From Castanea sativa (lineage: Eukaryota > Streptophyta > Magnoliopsida > Fagales > Fagaceae), in contig NC_134021.1 of assembly GCF_040712315.1 (NCBI RefSeq), positions 45,385,501 to 45,449,500 of the forward strand: DNA of 64,000 bases. The letters are read 5' to 3'. The translations under genes were made by a program, and so were the position numbers. Shown here in pieces: positions 1 through 11,210 of this stretch; position 1 is the stretch's first letter; each line of letters starts with the position of its first letter. The notes below the pieces were generated by a model. The model was not told the DNA's origin and made no database searches. It saw only the letters and a list, made by a program, of their open reading frames with translations.

Positions 1-298
1 TTTAGCTAAATTTTGAGCTGATACCGTGAGGTTTGGTATCAACTGATGAGTTACTAGCCTATTTAAGTTCTTTGAAGACTCGAGTAATTGTTCAATATTA
101 TGAAAGTATAGTTTATATTTTATAATCTCTTTTATCATATTATAGTAAGTTTTACTAATAAAATTTACCATTCATGTAAATAAGAGAATGGTGCACCAGA
201 TTGCTTTACAAATAATTTTCCTTGTGAGACAAGCAGACTTCTAGAATAATGTTCTTTTGGTTGGAAATAACTCCTCATGACTGGTTACAATAAATAAA

Positions 299-489
299 GG
301 GAAATAATATGTCCACAACATTTTCACAATATTTTTACAACAAATCCTAAGTGGCAGAATGTTACTGGTTGTTATTGTTGGGGCAAAAAAGTAATCTTAG
401 TGTTAGGTTCAAATTTGAACCAATAACAACTAACCACCTATGATTTGTTGTAAAAATATTGTAAAAAAGTTGTGGACGTAACACCTCTC
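299..489. mobile_element. MITE, Mutator-like, 9-bp TSD
   Basis: A 191-bp non-coding insertion sits in the intron of the Lr10-like gene. It is flanked by a 9-bp direct repeat ATAAATAAA (290-298 and 490-498). Ends are inverted repeats: GTCCACAAC...ACAATATTTTTACAAC near the left end matches the complement of the right end. The paralogous intron has the intact empty site at 61851-61859. A 9-bp TSD is typical of MULE-derived MITEs. The terminal sequence resembles the MITEs at 20290 and 32859. Confidence 0.85.
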
Positions 490-613
490 ATAAATAAATT
501 ACCGTCGCAGAGCATTTATAAAATGAGCTTGATAAAATAAATAAATGTTGGCTTGAAACGTGAAGAACTTGTGTGATTATAGGAGTGGAAATTGGGCAGA
601 GATAATACAATAC

Positions 614-1307
614 CTTTGTCGGGGTTGAAGCACTCAGTTTTCTTCTCAGTGCTATTATTCTTGAATCTACATTTCTTGCCTATCCCTTCACAGAGTCCGC
701 ACTTAGCCGGTTCAGACCACGTCAATTCAAGAAAAGAAAAATTTATATCATCAGTAAACGGAACTGAAACGCTATACATCTTTGTACATGATACTATGGG
801 ATACCAGTCGACGGTAGCGTCCGAAGGAAAAGCATAAACTGGATGGCTATTGCTACTAAGACAATCTATCCGAAAATAAGTTTCCTTATATATTTCTGGC
901 GCCGTACAATTGAAAAGGGCATAGACATAGTCAAAGTAATCTTGAGAATTTTTGACTTTGAAAGTAAGGGAAGATAAATTGAGTCCCGGAATTTTCCAAG
1001 GAAAGCAATTACCTGGGTCAGCTACCCGAATTAACCGAGATTTGTAATCGATGCTTTGGACAAAGGCTTTTACTGAAGTATTCAGGTTGAGCACCGTATC
1101 ATTATTATGAGAGCAGTAGAGATCAAAGCCAGGATAGCCACAGTGGGGGTCTGGCTGCCTGTCTTTGAGTCGGAAAGGAAATCGGATGGCTGGACCATCT
1201 GCTCTACACCGTGATTCGGGACACCTATTGTAGCCTTCTCCAAGGTCTACGATGAAAACCACAAACAACAGTAAGGATGGGATAACTATTCTAAGGGAAA
1301 TATCCAT
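614..1307 (-). CDS. Lr10-like receptor kinase, extracellular exon 1 (gene continues off left edge)
   Basis: This is the first exon of a leaf-rust-10-like receptor-like protein kinase. It encodes a signal peptide (about residues 1-25) and a cysteine-rich GUB_WAK galacturonan-binding-type ectodomain. Visible marks are CPESRCRADGPAIRFPFR, then HCGYPGFDLYC, and a C-terminal CGLCEGIGKKC cluster, with many N-x-S/T sites. Reading frame stays open past the exon, but a donor (AAAG/gtattg) at 613/614 ends it in phase 1, exactly as in the complete paralog at 59531-62662. By analogy the transmembrane and kinase exons lie left of position 1; positions 1-613 are intron. The protein differs from the right-hand paralog at about twenty residues plus small indels. 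Its ectodomain also resembles that of ATL20-22 RING proteins, so the missing downstream exon decides, but the paralog carries a kinase. It faces away from the gene at 2756. Confidence 0.85.
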
Positions 1308-2755
1308 ATCTGTGTTGTCTGGAAAAGCTTTACCAACTTAGATGGTAGTATGTATATGGATTATTATTGAATGAGGACCTATTCCTATGCAACAAGTAAT
1401 ATATATTTGGGTGGGTGAGAATTTATAGACTTGGGTCAACCGTTGCTTCGGGTGGACTTCATAATAAGACCATTCATTTTTTCTTTTTCTTGGATTCATT
1501 GATTCAACAAGGGGTGTTATCCTCTAAAAAAAAAATTGTCAAATAAATTCTTGGATATATACATATGAGTGAAGTCTTACACTCCTATATTAAATAAATA
1601 TTGAGAATAGTAGGTGGTTAATATAATATAATTAGACTTTTTTTCTAGAAAGTAATATAATTAGACTTAAACTAATAAACTTAATCTTTTGAGTTGAATA
1701 ATGTCTCTATTTGTTATATCATGACTTTTGAGTGTAGTTATGATGTGTCTTGTATTAGAATCTCTCCCCATTTCCCTTGTGTGTACGTGTTTGTTTCTCC
1801 AAAAAAAAAACATTTATATTTAATTTACCTTAAATAACTTGATTTGTAAACTTTTATGTTTATACAGCTATTGTTATATTTTAATATGTAAAATTTAATT
1901 TATTTAATAAAGATATTGATTTAAAATGTTTAAATAATGTGGAATCCAATTAGAACATATAACAGGTCAATAATATATGCATTTTTTTTTTTGGAAGAAT
2001 ATATGTATATTATTTTATTTATTTAGAAATTATTGATCAATTTAACTTAGTCTCCCTTGAAAAAAATTCTAGCTTCGCCACCAAATTCAAGCGAATAATC
2101 AACATTCAACAGCCTGCATCCCTGCATCGAGCGAGTAGACATGCAAGAGAATAAAAACAAAATAATGTTCAAAGAGCCAAAGCTATTTTGTGGAATTAAC
2201 CAACCAACCATTCATTGTTTCACATAACGTAGATTTTTCCAAGTTGTTATGAGACCGGCTCTTCCATCCTAATAATACATTCAATCTTTAACGCCCTTTG
2301 TGTTTCCATTTTCGTCTTGCATGTTTCAAGAATTAATTGATTAAAGCTATTGGTTACTCAGTTGTAGGATTGATTGAAATTCGAGCAACCTGCTGCAAAA
2401 TAAAAATAAATAAAAGAAAATTTGGTTTGAGTAACTGTCAAATTATTGATGAAGGTGACGTAAGTGCTGACGGCAAATATTTTGGTTGTAATATTGATGT
2501 TATTCATTAACCACTACCCAAGCAAAACGTGGCAACTCAATAAATTCTCCCACCTACTACCTTGACCTCTTATCTTTTTTTTTTTTTTTTTTTTTTGCCG
2601 CTGAAGCAGTGAAGCCATAATTCATTATTCAATTCTTATCTTTCTTTATCTTTCCGCAGAAAATTCTACATTTTTCTTTTTCAATTCACACAGAAGTTTT
2701 TGTTATATTTGTCTATGCTAGTTTGTACTAGCAGAAAAACTCCTCTCTACGATCA
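1308..2755. promoter_or_regulatory. Divergent intergenic region between two Lr10-like genes
   Basis: About 1.45 kb separates the start codons of two head-to-head receptor-kinase genes, so it must hold both promoters. It is AT-rich with poly-T runs (2577-2597) and no ORF of note. It is retained in the right-hand paralog from 62663 to the window end, with small indels only. No specific regulatory motif is claimed. Confidence 0.6.
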
Positions 2756-5178
2756 ATGGCAAGAGGATTAACGTTGAGTGCAGGACTCACGGTCTTTATT
2801 GCTCTTGTTCTAGTCCATGAAACTTATTGTGCTGCTACTGCAAATGTTACTGATCAATGTACCCCTTCTGTCTGTGGCAATATCAACATAAGCTATCCGT
2901 TTCGATTGATGACTGATCCTAAAAACTGCGGTGACTCAAGGTATGAACTGTGGTGTGAGAAGAATGATACGGCCGTGCTATCCATATTTGGAGGAAAATA
3001 CTACGTAAAGGAAATCAATTACAGTGCGTACACATTCCGGATTGTGGACTCGGGTATACAGAATGAAAATTACTTCTCCTCCCCAAGGTATTCTTTATAT
3101 CGATTAAATCGATATTATTATCCACAGAGCGATCTGTCGCTTTGGCTGCCTGATGGCAACACCTACCTAAATCGGATTATGATTTTCATGAGCTGTGAAA
3201 AACCAGTGAATACTCCACTCTATTTGAATACTTCTACTTGCATTTACAATGGAGAGTATTCTTCCAACTCTTCAATTTCTCATTCCAAGAGGTATAAATA
3301 TGTTAAAATTAGAGAAGAAATGTCGCTGAAAGATGTGAAGGACTCGTGCAAAGTAGAGCAGATGGTTATGACATCGTGGCCGCCACAAAATGATAATCCA
3401 AATATTTCCTGTACAGAAGTCCACAATCAATTGGCATATGGTTTTCGGCTTTCATTCCACCAATTGATTTGTGAAAGAAATTGCGGAAGACAGCGCTCTT
3501 GCACAATCGATGAATTGAATCGTGTTCAATGTGACGGCAAGAGTACAGGTGGGTAAAAAAAGCGAGGAAGGGCATAACACTACTTTCCATTCTCTAATTA
3601 AATATGTTGACCATTATATATATATTCATCTCCTCTTACATATTTCTTTCTTTTCTACCCGAGTTTTGTTGCATTTCTGATCCTGTCACTAACAATTCAT
3701 GTATTAGTTCATTATATTGAACTTCTTGGTGATGTTATTGAAATTTACTAGATTTAATTGTAAGGCAAATGCTCATGTTATTCTTTTCTTTGTCAAAAAT
3801 GCAGGATTGGGCCTATTGGTTGAAAGAATATATGGTCACTTGATGGGTGAGGTTTCTATCTCAAAAAGGTTGTTTGAAGGATAATATAGAATCGAGTATG
3901 AAATAGAATTGCCTGAGTAATTGTACCTGATGATGACACACCATGTATTTGGGCAATAATTGGATGATATCACAATCTTTTAAGCTTGAGAAAATGAAAG
4001 TAAAAATGATCGAATTTTTTAAAGATACCCCATCAATGTAAAAGACATGCTAGAAAATATTTATTGGAGTTTCAGCATAATGACTAAATTAATTTTAAGG
4101 TTCCAAATGCTGATGTTATTCTTTTCTTTGTCAAAAATGCAGGATGGGTATTGCGACTATATTCTGTTTTCAAAGGTGAGGTTTTTTTCTCAATATAGTC
4201 GTTTACAAGATGCTAAGTAATATAGAATGGAAAATTAAATAGAAATGCATGAGTAAATTGTGCCTGATCTGATAATGAGACAAGTAAAGGAATAACCATG
4301 TACGCGGAAAATTGGTTGATGGAATTTCCTAAGAAGATAGCTTTTTGGTGCATTATCCATCCATTCCAACGTAATAGACATGCTAAGAAATATTTGTTGT
4401 ATTTTTTGTATAATGACAAAATTAATTGTAAAGCTCCATACGCCGATGCTATAATTATTCTCTTCTTTGTGAAATGCAGGGCAGAGACATGACTATGGAA
4501 TTTATCGTCCCAATAATCCCTACCATAATCCCTACCAAGGTGAGTTTTCTTTCTCAAAAAAGTTGTTTGAAGGATAATGATAATACATAATGAAAAATGA
4601 CATACAATTGTATTGAGTAATTGTGCCTGATGTGAAGATGACACTAGCAGAGTAATAACCATGTACTCGGGCAATCGATTGATATTTTAGGCTTAAGAAA
4701 ATGAAAAGTAATAATTATTGAATTTGTTAAGAAATTAGGGTTGTTTGGTAGTTAGAGTATTCACATCGTTTCATGTATAATAGCATAATAGCATAATAGG
4801 TAAATTTTACACATCTAACTCCAGAATTCACTTGTATTAGTCCATGTAAACTTGTGCAAATTTAAATTATTATTATAGTAACCTTGTAAAGAAATAATAT
4901 TTTAATGAAATGTAATGTAAAATAGGTAATTTGATGTGGGTGTTTTTAAAAAGTAATTGTGTAAAATAGAAAATATGGGTTCTTATGCTAAAATAGACAA
5001 TTTTTTGCATGAATTGATATAAATACTCTTAGTTTTTAAAACAATTTTCTCGATTTAAAAACAAAATTAGAACTAATTTTTTTTTTTTTTAAAAAAAAAC
5101 AAAACTAGTAGGTACTACTAAAAATTATTATATGGCAAGCTGTTTTTAGAACCCCAACCTAAAAATTTTATTCTAAAA

Positions 5179-5230
<52 letters not shown>

Positions 5231-8200
5231 TGCGGTGGCGGTGGCGGTGGCAGTGGCTGTTTAGTTTTGGCGCCATGATTTTGTTGGCTATGAAACAAGC
5301 CTCTGATAAGTGGAGGAAAGTTTGGAGAGAACACAATCAAACTATATCAATATATTTTTATTGGATGTGAATTTTAAAAATCTAACTGTTGGATTACATA
5401 TTCTTATTATACGCTCCATGTTTACAAAATTTTAAAAAGATTAAAAACTAATAGCTATATCATCAATCAAATTTTTAAATTTAAAATTTTTGTGATATAA
5501 AATTATACATAAAAATAAGTTTATTTGTCAAATAATAACTAACACTCAATTTGAACTAAATTTGACGTGTAAGTTAAGAACATAAAGAATATAATCTAAT
5601 GATTAGATTTTGAAAAATTCATATTCAATAAAAAGCAATGTGGTTGATACAGTACCGATACCGATATCAAAACATCAACGTTTCGTACCGGTTTAAATAT
5701 TGGCCGTACCGGCCATACTGGACAATTTCGGGCAATACTGGCCGATACATTAAAAAAAAAAAAATTTAGTTTTGTAATTTTTGTAAGGACGAAATGGTAA
5801 CTTACTTACATGAACTTATTAGTATTATTTGTTTTCTTAGTATGCAATGAATAATTAAGTTTTCTATTTTTTATATTATGTTTTTTTTTTCTTTTAATTG
5901 ATGTTAAAATCTAAAATCATAAATAATTTGTTTTGAATTGAAGTAATATTTTATGGTAAACTTTTATATTTAAAATATATATATGTGTGTGTGTACACAC
6001 ACACACACATATATTTATTAATATAAAAAATAACGGTACACCAATATTGACCGGTATCAAAATATATCATTCAACTGGTTTAACCAATACAACGTCTAAT
6101 ACAAGATTGACTCCCTTGATAAAAAGATATATGAAAAGTTTAAAAGATAAATCACTAAGGAGTGGGACTCGTGAATATTGAGTATAGGATTAGAACTACA
6201 AAGTTTGGACTGGTCTAGGTTTGATGGGCACGTCTTAGATTGTTGTGGGTCTGCTTTGTGGGTTGACATTGTTTGGTCTTGGGTCCATGGTTGCCGCTGT
6301 AGTTTGTGGGCATGAGTTAGAGGTTGTGATGCTTTAGTAGGTAAAAAACGAAAAAACTCAGATTAAAAATACCTCGCCAGACAAGTTTTCAAGGTAAAAA
6401 AATAAAATAATAATAATAATAATGATTTCTAAGAACTACTTCTCAAAACAAGTTTTTTTTTTTTTTGGGGGGGGGGGGGGGTTGAAAACACAAAACAACT
6501 ACGATACAATAGAAAACCATTCTCTTGATTACCTTTTTTTTTATTTTTTTTATTTTATATAAGAGGGTTAGTATTCAAAGAACAATGCATGTCTTGAACA
6601 TTTATTCTATTGTAACCTAATTCAAATGTCGTTGGCTTGACTCAGTGGACAAATTCTTCGCCCCTAGCTGTAGATTAACTAAAGCACATTGAAGGCGTTT
6701 AATTGTTTTAAATTAGGAATAAAAAAAGAAAATAACATAGAGAAACAAAGTGAAAGCAAGAAAGAGGGGGAATTAATGTAGTTCATCTTGATGGCATACG
6801 TCCACAACAGAAAGTTCTTGATGACTACAACTTTACTAGTAAACTCGTGTTACGCAAACCTATTAACAAGTATTTCTAGTAGGCTAAACCCTACTAATCA
6901 TACATTAGACCAAGGCTACAACACATACAACTCAGGTAGAATTATGATTCTTTGCTTGCACACTAAGTAGGATTGGGTCTAGATATCTTTAGTATCTCTC
7001 TTAGTGCGGTAGTCACTCTATAAGTATAAATATTTGTGGGGTGTGGGGGGCAAGAGTCGGAGTTCAAGTCTTCAGGATTCACACACATATATACTTAGAT
7101 TAAGCTAGAGTAGAAATTCTCTCTTGTATAAAAAAAAAATGTTGAATCTTTTTGGTATTATTTAATAATTTCAACAATAGGAAGGGAAGATTTGAACCCC
7201 GGTTTTCCTAGTAATTGAGAGAAAGTTATACCATTGAGTTCTAATGCTCTTGGCTATTCAAGTAGAATAATTTCTTTACTTGCACTCAAGGTAAAATTAG
7301 AATTAGGCCTTGAGTATGATTGGATTTTGACATATATATAAAGCCAACCAGTTTCTACGGTTGTTTATAATTCTTGTTAAGCATGGGTCAATGAGAGTAT
7401 TTTATTTTTTATTTTTAGATAAGCCTTAATCCTTAGAGATTTCAAGTTATTCCGGTCACTCATTTCACTGATTAGTAGTTCATCTTTTGTTAGCAAAAAG
7501 TAATTACAACTTTTTTTTGTTGCAGATTGGTATTTCTTATTAATGTACTTCGGTAAGAACCTGAATCTCTCCTTTGATCTTCTTCAACTTTTTTAGCAGA
7601 TCATTCCTTAAGATTGTGCTTGAAAACAGTTTACCATGCAAACAATTAAGACATAAATATTGGTGACATTTAAAAGGAAAGAACAAATTTTCTGCTTAAT
7701 TACTTTACTAGAATTAGGAAGGCACTTAGTTGTAAGTTTAATTATTTTCAACTAAAAATTGAAAAAGCTGACACTAGTGCAACAACAAAAATTTTTTCTC
7801 ATAGTTATTTCGGTGATGTGTCCTGTACAGTATTCATACATGCAGCAAAAATGTCCTTGGGAGCTCCATTTGTGGTTGCTTTTTTGATATATAAGTGGCG
7901 TAGGAGGCATTTGTCAATGTATGACGCTGTTGAAGAATTTCTACAAAGTCAAAATAACCTCATGCCAATTAGGTACTCTTACTCACAAATTAAGAAGATG
8001 ACCAAAGGTTTCAAGGACAAATTGGGTGAAGGTGGGTATGGCTCTGTATTTAAAGGAAAGCTCCAAAGTGGCCATCTTGTAGCTATAAAGATGTTGGGTG
8101 AGTCCAAAGCCAATGGTCAAGACTTTATCAGCGAAGTTGCAACAATTGGAAGGATTCACCATTCTAATGTAGTGCAACTCATTGGCTTTTGTGCAGAGGG

Positions 8201-8948
8201 ACCAAGGCGTGCCCTTATCTACGAATTCATGCCTAATAGTTCTCTTGACAAATACATTTTTCTTAGAGAAGGAGGAATCCCCTTAAGTATTGAGAAAACA
8301 TATGAGATTTCTCTTGGAGTGGCTCGTGGGATTGAATATCTACATAGAGGATGTGACATGCAAATTCTACATTTTGATATCAAGCCTCATAACATTCTTC
8401 TTGATGAAAAATTTACCCCAAAAGTTTCTGATTTCGGTCTTGCAAAACTTTATCCTACAGATGATAGCATAGTGTCTTTGACTGCTGCAAGAGGAACACT
8501 AGGATATATTGCTCCAGAGTTGTTCTATAAAAACATTGGAGGCGTCTCGTATAAAGCTGATGTTTATAGTTTCGGCATGTTATTGTTGGAAATGGCAAGC
8601 AAAAGAAAGAACTTTAATACATTTGTAGACCATTCAAGCCAAATTTACTTCCCAACTTGGGTCTATGACCAAGTTAGCAAGGGAAATGAGATAGTAATGG
8701 AAGATGCCATGGCGGAAGAGAAGAAAACAGTTAAGAAGATGATCATGATTGCCTTATGGTGCATACAAATGAAGCCTAGTGATCGTCCTTCAATGAACAA
8801 AGTAGTAGAAATGCTTGAAGGAGAAGTTGAATGCTTACAAATGCCTTCCAAGCCTTTCCTATCATCACTAGGAGATGTAGGAGACAACTTAAATCCAACT
8901 TCCTCATCAATTCAATCAGGTGAATCAAGTCAATCAACTCAAGTTTAA
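2756..8948 (+). CDS. LRK10L/Lr10-like receptor-like serine/threonine kinase, complete, with four microexons
   Basis: Plasma-membrane receptor kinase with a predicted wall-binding ectodomain. Exons by splice signals: 2756-3548, 3805-3846, 4143-4175, 4480-4539, 7526-7552, and 7831-8948. The last could instead start at 7846, also in frame. All junctions are phase 1 and the sum is 2073 nt (690 aa). Exon 1 gives a signal peptide ending near YC-AATAN, a GUB_WAK domain ([16 protein letters not shown]) and a WAK_assoc-like cysteine cluster ([12 protein letters not shown]). Microexons encode a juxtamembrane linker including [14 protein letters not shown]. The last exon has a membrane segment ([12 protein letters not shown]) followed by RRRH, then the kinase: P-loop GEGGYGSVF near residue 384, VAIK lysine near 405, HFDIKPHN catalytic loop near 501, SDFGLAK near 519, and APE. 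Phe replaces Arg before the catalytic Asp (non-RD), usual in this family and common in immune receptors. Intron 5 is about 3 kb and repeat-rich. Confidence 0.88.
5181..5226. repeat. (CT)23 microsatellite
   Basis: Uninterrupted CT dinucleotide repeat inside intron 5 of the Lr10-like gene, immediately followed by a short GGTGGC trinucleotide-type run (about 5230-5255). Antisense translation gives a meaningless Arg-Glu repeat. Confidence 0.97.
5353..5635. repeat. Dispersed inverted-repeat element (MITE-like)
   Basis: AT-rich block whose ends are imperfect inverted repeats (TTTTTATTGGATGTGAATTT at left, complement of the AATTCATATTCAATAAAAAG end at right). Related blocks occur at about 19457-19740 and 31356-31638, sharing internal words such as ATTTGAACTAAATTTGAC. 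Superfamily not determined. Confidence 0.55.
7005..7139 (+). mobile_element. SINE-like element with A-rich tail
   Basis: Contains a pol III B-box-like word (GGAGTTCAAGTCTT), a 3' segment AAGCTAGAGTAGAAATTCTC and ends in poly-A at 7130-7139. The same 3' segment recurs in antisense orientation at about 36990-37070, which supports a dispersed SINE family. Start uncertain by tens of bases. Confidence 0.5.
7140..7260 (-). mobile_element. tRNA-derived SINE-like sequence
   Basis: Read on the minus strand it has an A-box-like stretch (TAGAACTCAATGGTATAACT) and a B-box-like stretch (GGGGTTCAAATCTTCCC), then runs into an A-rich end abutting the preceding element. Spacing fits a tRNA-related head. No target-site duplication was identified. 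Confidence 0.45.
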
Positions 8949-9516
8949 TTGCAGACTGCTGATATGTCAAGTAGACTAATTTACTTGGCAAAGTATTATG
9001 TATTTTAGGTGTTGGTTAATTTTATAATAAATTTGGTTGTAATCTCTACTAAAGTTTACTTGTAATGAAAAGGTTTCAATATAATTGATTTCAATATAAA
9101 AATAGAATCAAAATAGAAAATTATGTAAAAACTAGCTGACTTTAAAAAGGCCAACCCTCAAAGTGTAAACGGTCAAAATCAGGTCCTGGACAATGGTCAG
9201 TAGTCCTAACTCTTGACTGGTTTAATTAGTGCTATGGAATATGGATCCATTTGACCCAATTTACGGTTCATGTCATTGGTTGGATCGAGTCCGATAACCC
9301 AATTCAAGTTTAACTATTGAGATGAGTTCAAGTTACATTTGGTGCAACTCCATAAGAGTTACGTCTTTTTTAAGCCATAAATATCTAAGAGATCTAATGG
9401 TTAAAAAAACATCATTAAATGTTAATACTTTCCACCTTATAACCTAATTAATACTAGCATTTTTTTTTCTCTTTCCTTATTTATTGTGTTCCCTTCATTT
9501 TCAATAACCTGCCAAA
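8949..9516. other. 3' flank of the Lr10-like gene, duplicated at 58280-58850
   Basis: Contains the probable 3' UTR (AATAAA-like signals near 9026) followed by AT-rich spacer. It aligns almost base for base with 58280-58850, so the gene's tail and flank were duplicated as one segment. Confidence 0.8.
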
Positions 9517-9521
9517 CATAC

Positions 9522-10271
9522 TGCGGGGAGTAAAAAGATCCTGATGGGAACGTGGGCCTTTTGGGCCGTGTTAAGGAAGGCCGACCTGACCCTGGGTTTA
9601 GGAGTTGTTAGTACTATGGGTCGGCCCATACGCCGAGGATCCGAGGATCCAGCCGAGGGTGAACTTACCCTCGGATGAGCACCGAAGAACTCGGGATTTC
9701 ATAGTAAAGGTTAGGGGATGACACAGTTAAGGCCAATGGTTAAAAGGGGTGAACCCTAGAACGCCCCAGAAGCACCGGTGTTGAAGAAATGTCAAAGATA
9801 AAGGCTGCTACCTCCACATTAAAGACCCTGCACCTACCACCCTGGCCGCATTTATGGGGAAGTGACACCTGAACAGTGGAAGAGAAACTTCTGGTTACTA
9901 TTCAAAGGCACTGAGAAAAGAAATATCTAGTCTAAGGGGGAGGTGAGGCAACACGTGTACAAAGCATTCAAAAGAGTAATATATAAGGAGCAATTTAAGA
10001 CAGAAAGGGGGGACGGACTTTTTTGTAACCTAAAAAGAAAAGAAACAAAGAAAGATATAATATAAGAACAGCCCTTGGCTTACGTCCGAGGAGGCCAATT
10101 TGCAATATTCCTTTTTGTTTTCCAAGTATTTACAATCCTTAGTTTGTTATTTAATTCCCATACACTTCTAACCTGGGTTTCAAGCCCACACTCTACAAAT
10201 TCATATTGTTTAAGGCTCATTGGGCCTGAGCCCATAACTGTTCTTGGGATCAGGTACAGTGTGCGCTTACA
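9522..10271. mobile_element. Solo LTR (gypsy type), 750 bp, TSD CATAC
   Basis: The insertion begins TGCGGGGAG and ends GCGCTTACA, giving TG...CA termini, with a perfect 5-bp duplication CATAC at 9517-9521 and 10272-10276. The paralogous flank has the uninterrupted site CCAAACATACTAATCTAC near 58848. It shares blocks with the Tat 3' LTR at 57226 (CCTGGCC...ATGGGGAA, TTACGTCCGAGGA), so it belongs to a related family. An ATATAAGGAG word near 9980 is a candidate TATA. It has no internal coding region, so it is the product of LTR-LTR recombination. Confidence 0.92.
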
Positions 10272-10276
10272 CATAC

Positions 10277-11210
10277 TAATCTACTAATTAAGGAGCACCT
10301 CACCATAGCCAAATCTCCCCTTTTGCATAGAAGCAATATAGCAATTAAATATTATGTTAATTGAATAATTTCTATATCACCTAAACATAGGTCATATATC
10401 TCCAGCACCTCCCAAGTTTTTTTTTTTTTTTTGATAACAAGCACCTCCAAGTTAAAGCTCCTTGAGAGCTAGTCAAAATGCCGTTACAAGATATTGCAAA
10501 TCAATAGTCAATATAGCAATTTGCTCCTATTCCAAATGGGTATGAAATGCTTTTTTTCCTATAATATGTTTGACACAAAGTCTTTGCTAAACTTGCTGGT
10601 TGTACAAATGTAGTAATTGGGTAATTTATCCAATAATTGGGAGGCTACATAGGATGCGCACTATAAAACTTAACAAATGCATCATTTGAGAATTCTGCAA
10701 AATAATATTTCTTTATTAGTAATTATTTAAATTGCATTATTTAGAATTTTTTTGGGAATGAATTAAATCCTAAAATTGTTTTTTACAAATAGGATTTTAA
10801 ATATTTAATTTACGTTTTCAAAACAAGATTTCTATTAATGTCTAAAGGCTAAAGGCTAGTTCAGAAGTTGCCACAGCAGCAAAGAGCTCCGACAAAACGT
10901 CTATTCCTTCTATTGGGATCTAGTAAGTTTTTTTTTTTTTTTTGAGAGGCGGATCTAGTAAGTTAGTATATATTGTAACAATCTTTATAGTGGACTTGGT
11001 GAGTTAGGCTTGACCTTGGAGTGTTTTTCTCTACTAGGTTTTTCAATTCATTGATAAATCTCGTCTTAGTGTGCGTGTATATTTATTCTTTATTACTTTA
11101 TATGTTTTTATATTTGTTGTGCTTGAATATTGACTAATTAATTACCTGGTCGAATTATTTATTTAATTATTATAATTGATAGTAAGCCATATAGGGGTCT
11201 AAACAATAAT
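10277..11210. other. Duplicated flank, then AT-rich spacer without genes
   Basis: 10277 to about 10500 matches 58855-59080. From there to 11210 no gene was found. A stretch around 10960-11200 with CAAT/TATA-like text may be a decayed copia LTR, because a primer-site-like leader follows it. Confidence 0.5.

Noticed and set aside
592..837. Plus-strand 81-codon frame
   Set aside because: Antisense shadow of the Lr10-like ectodomain exon.
614..1307. Calling the ectodomain exon a RING-type ATL20-22 gene
   Set aside because: Ectodomain is compatible, but the near-identical paralog at 61975-62662 splices in frame to a kinase exon.
5118..5336. Minus-strand frame with an Arg-Glu repeat
   Set aside because: Translation of the (CT)23 microsatellite.
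8663..8991. Minus-strand frames over the kinase C-lobe
   Set aside because: Shadows of the kinase exon; the same shadow appears at 57994-58218.
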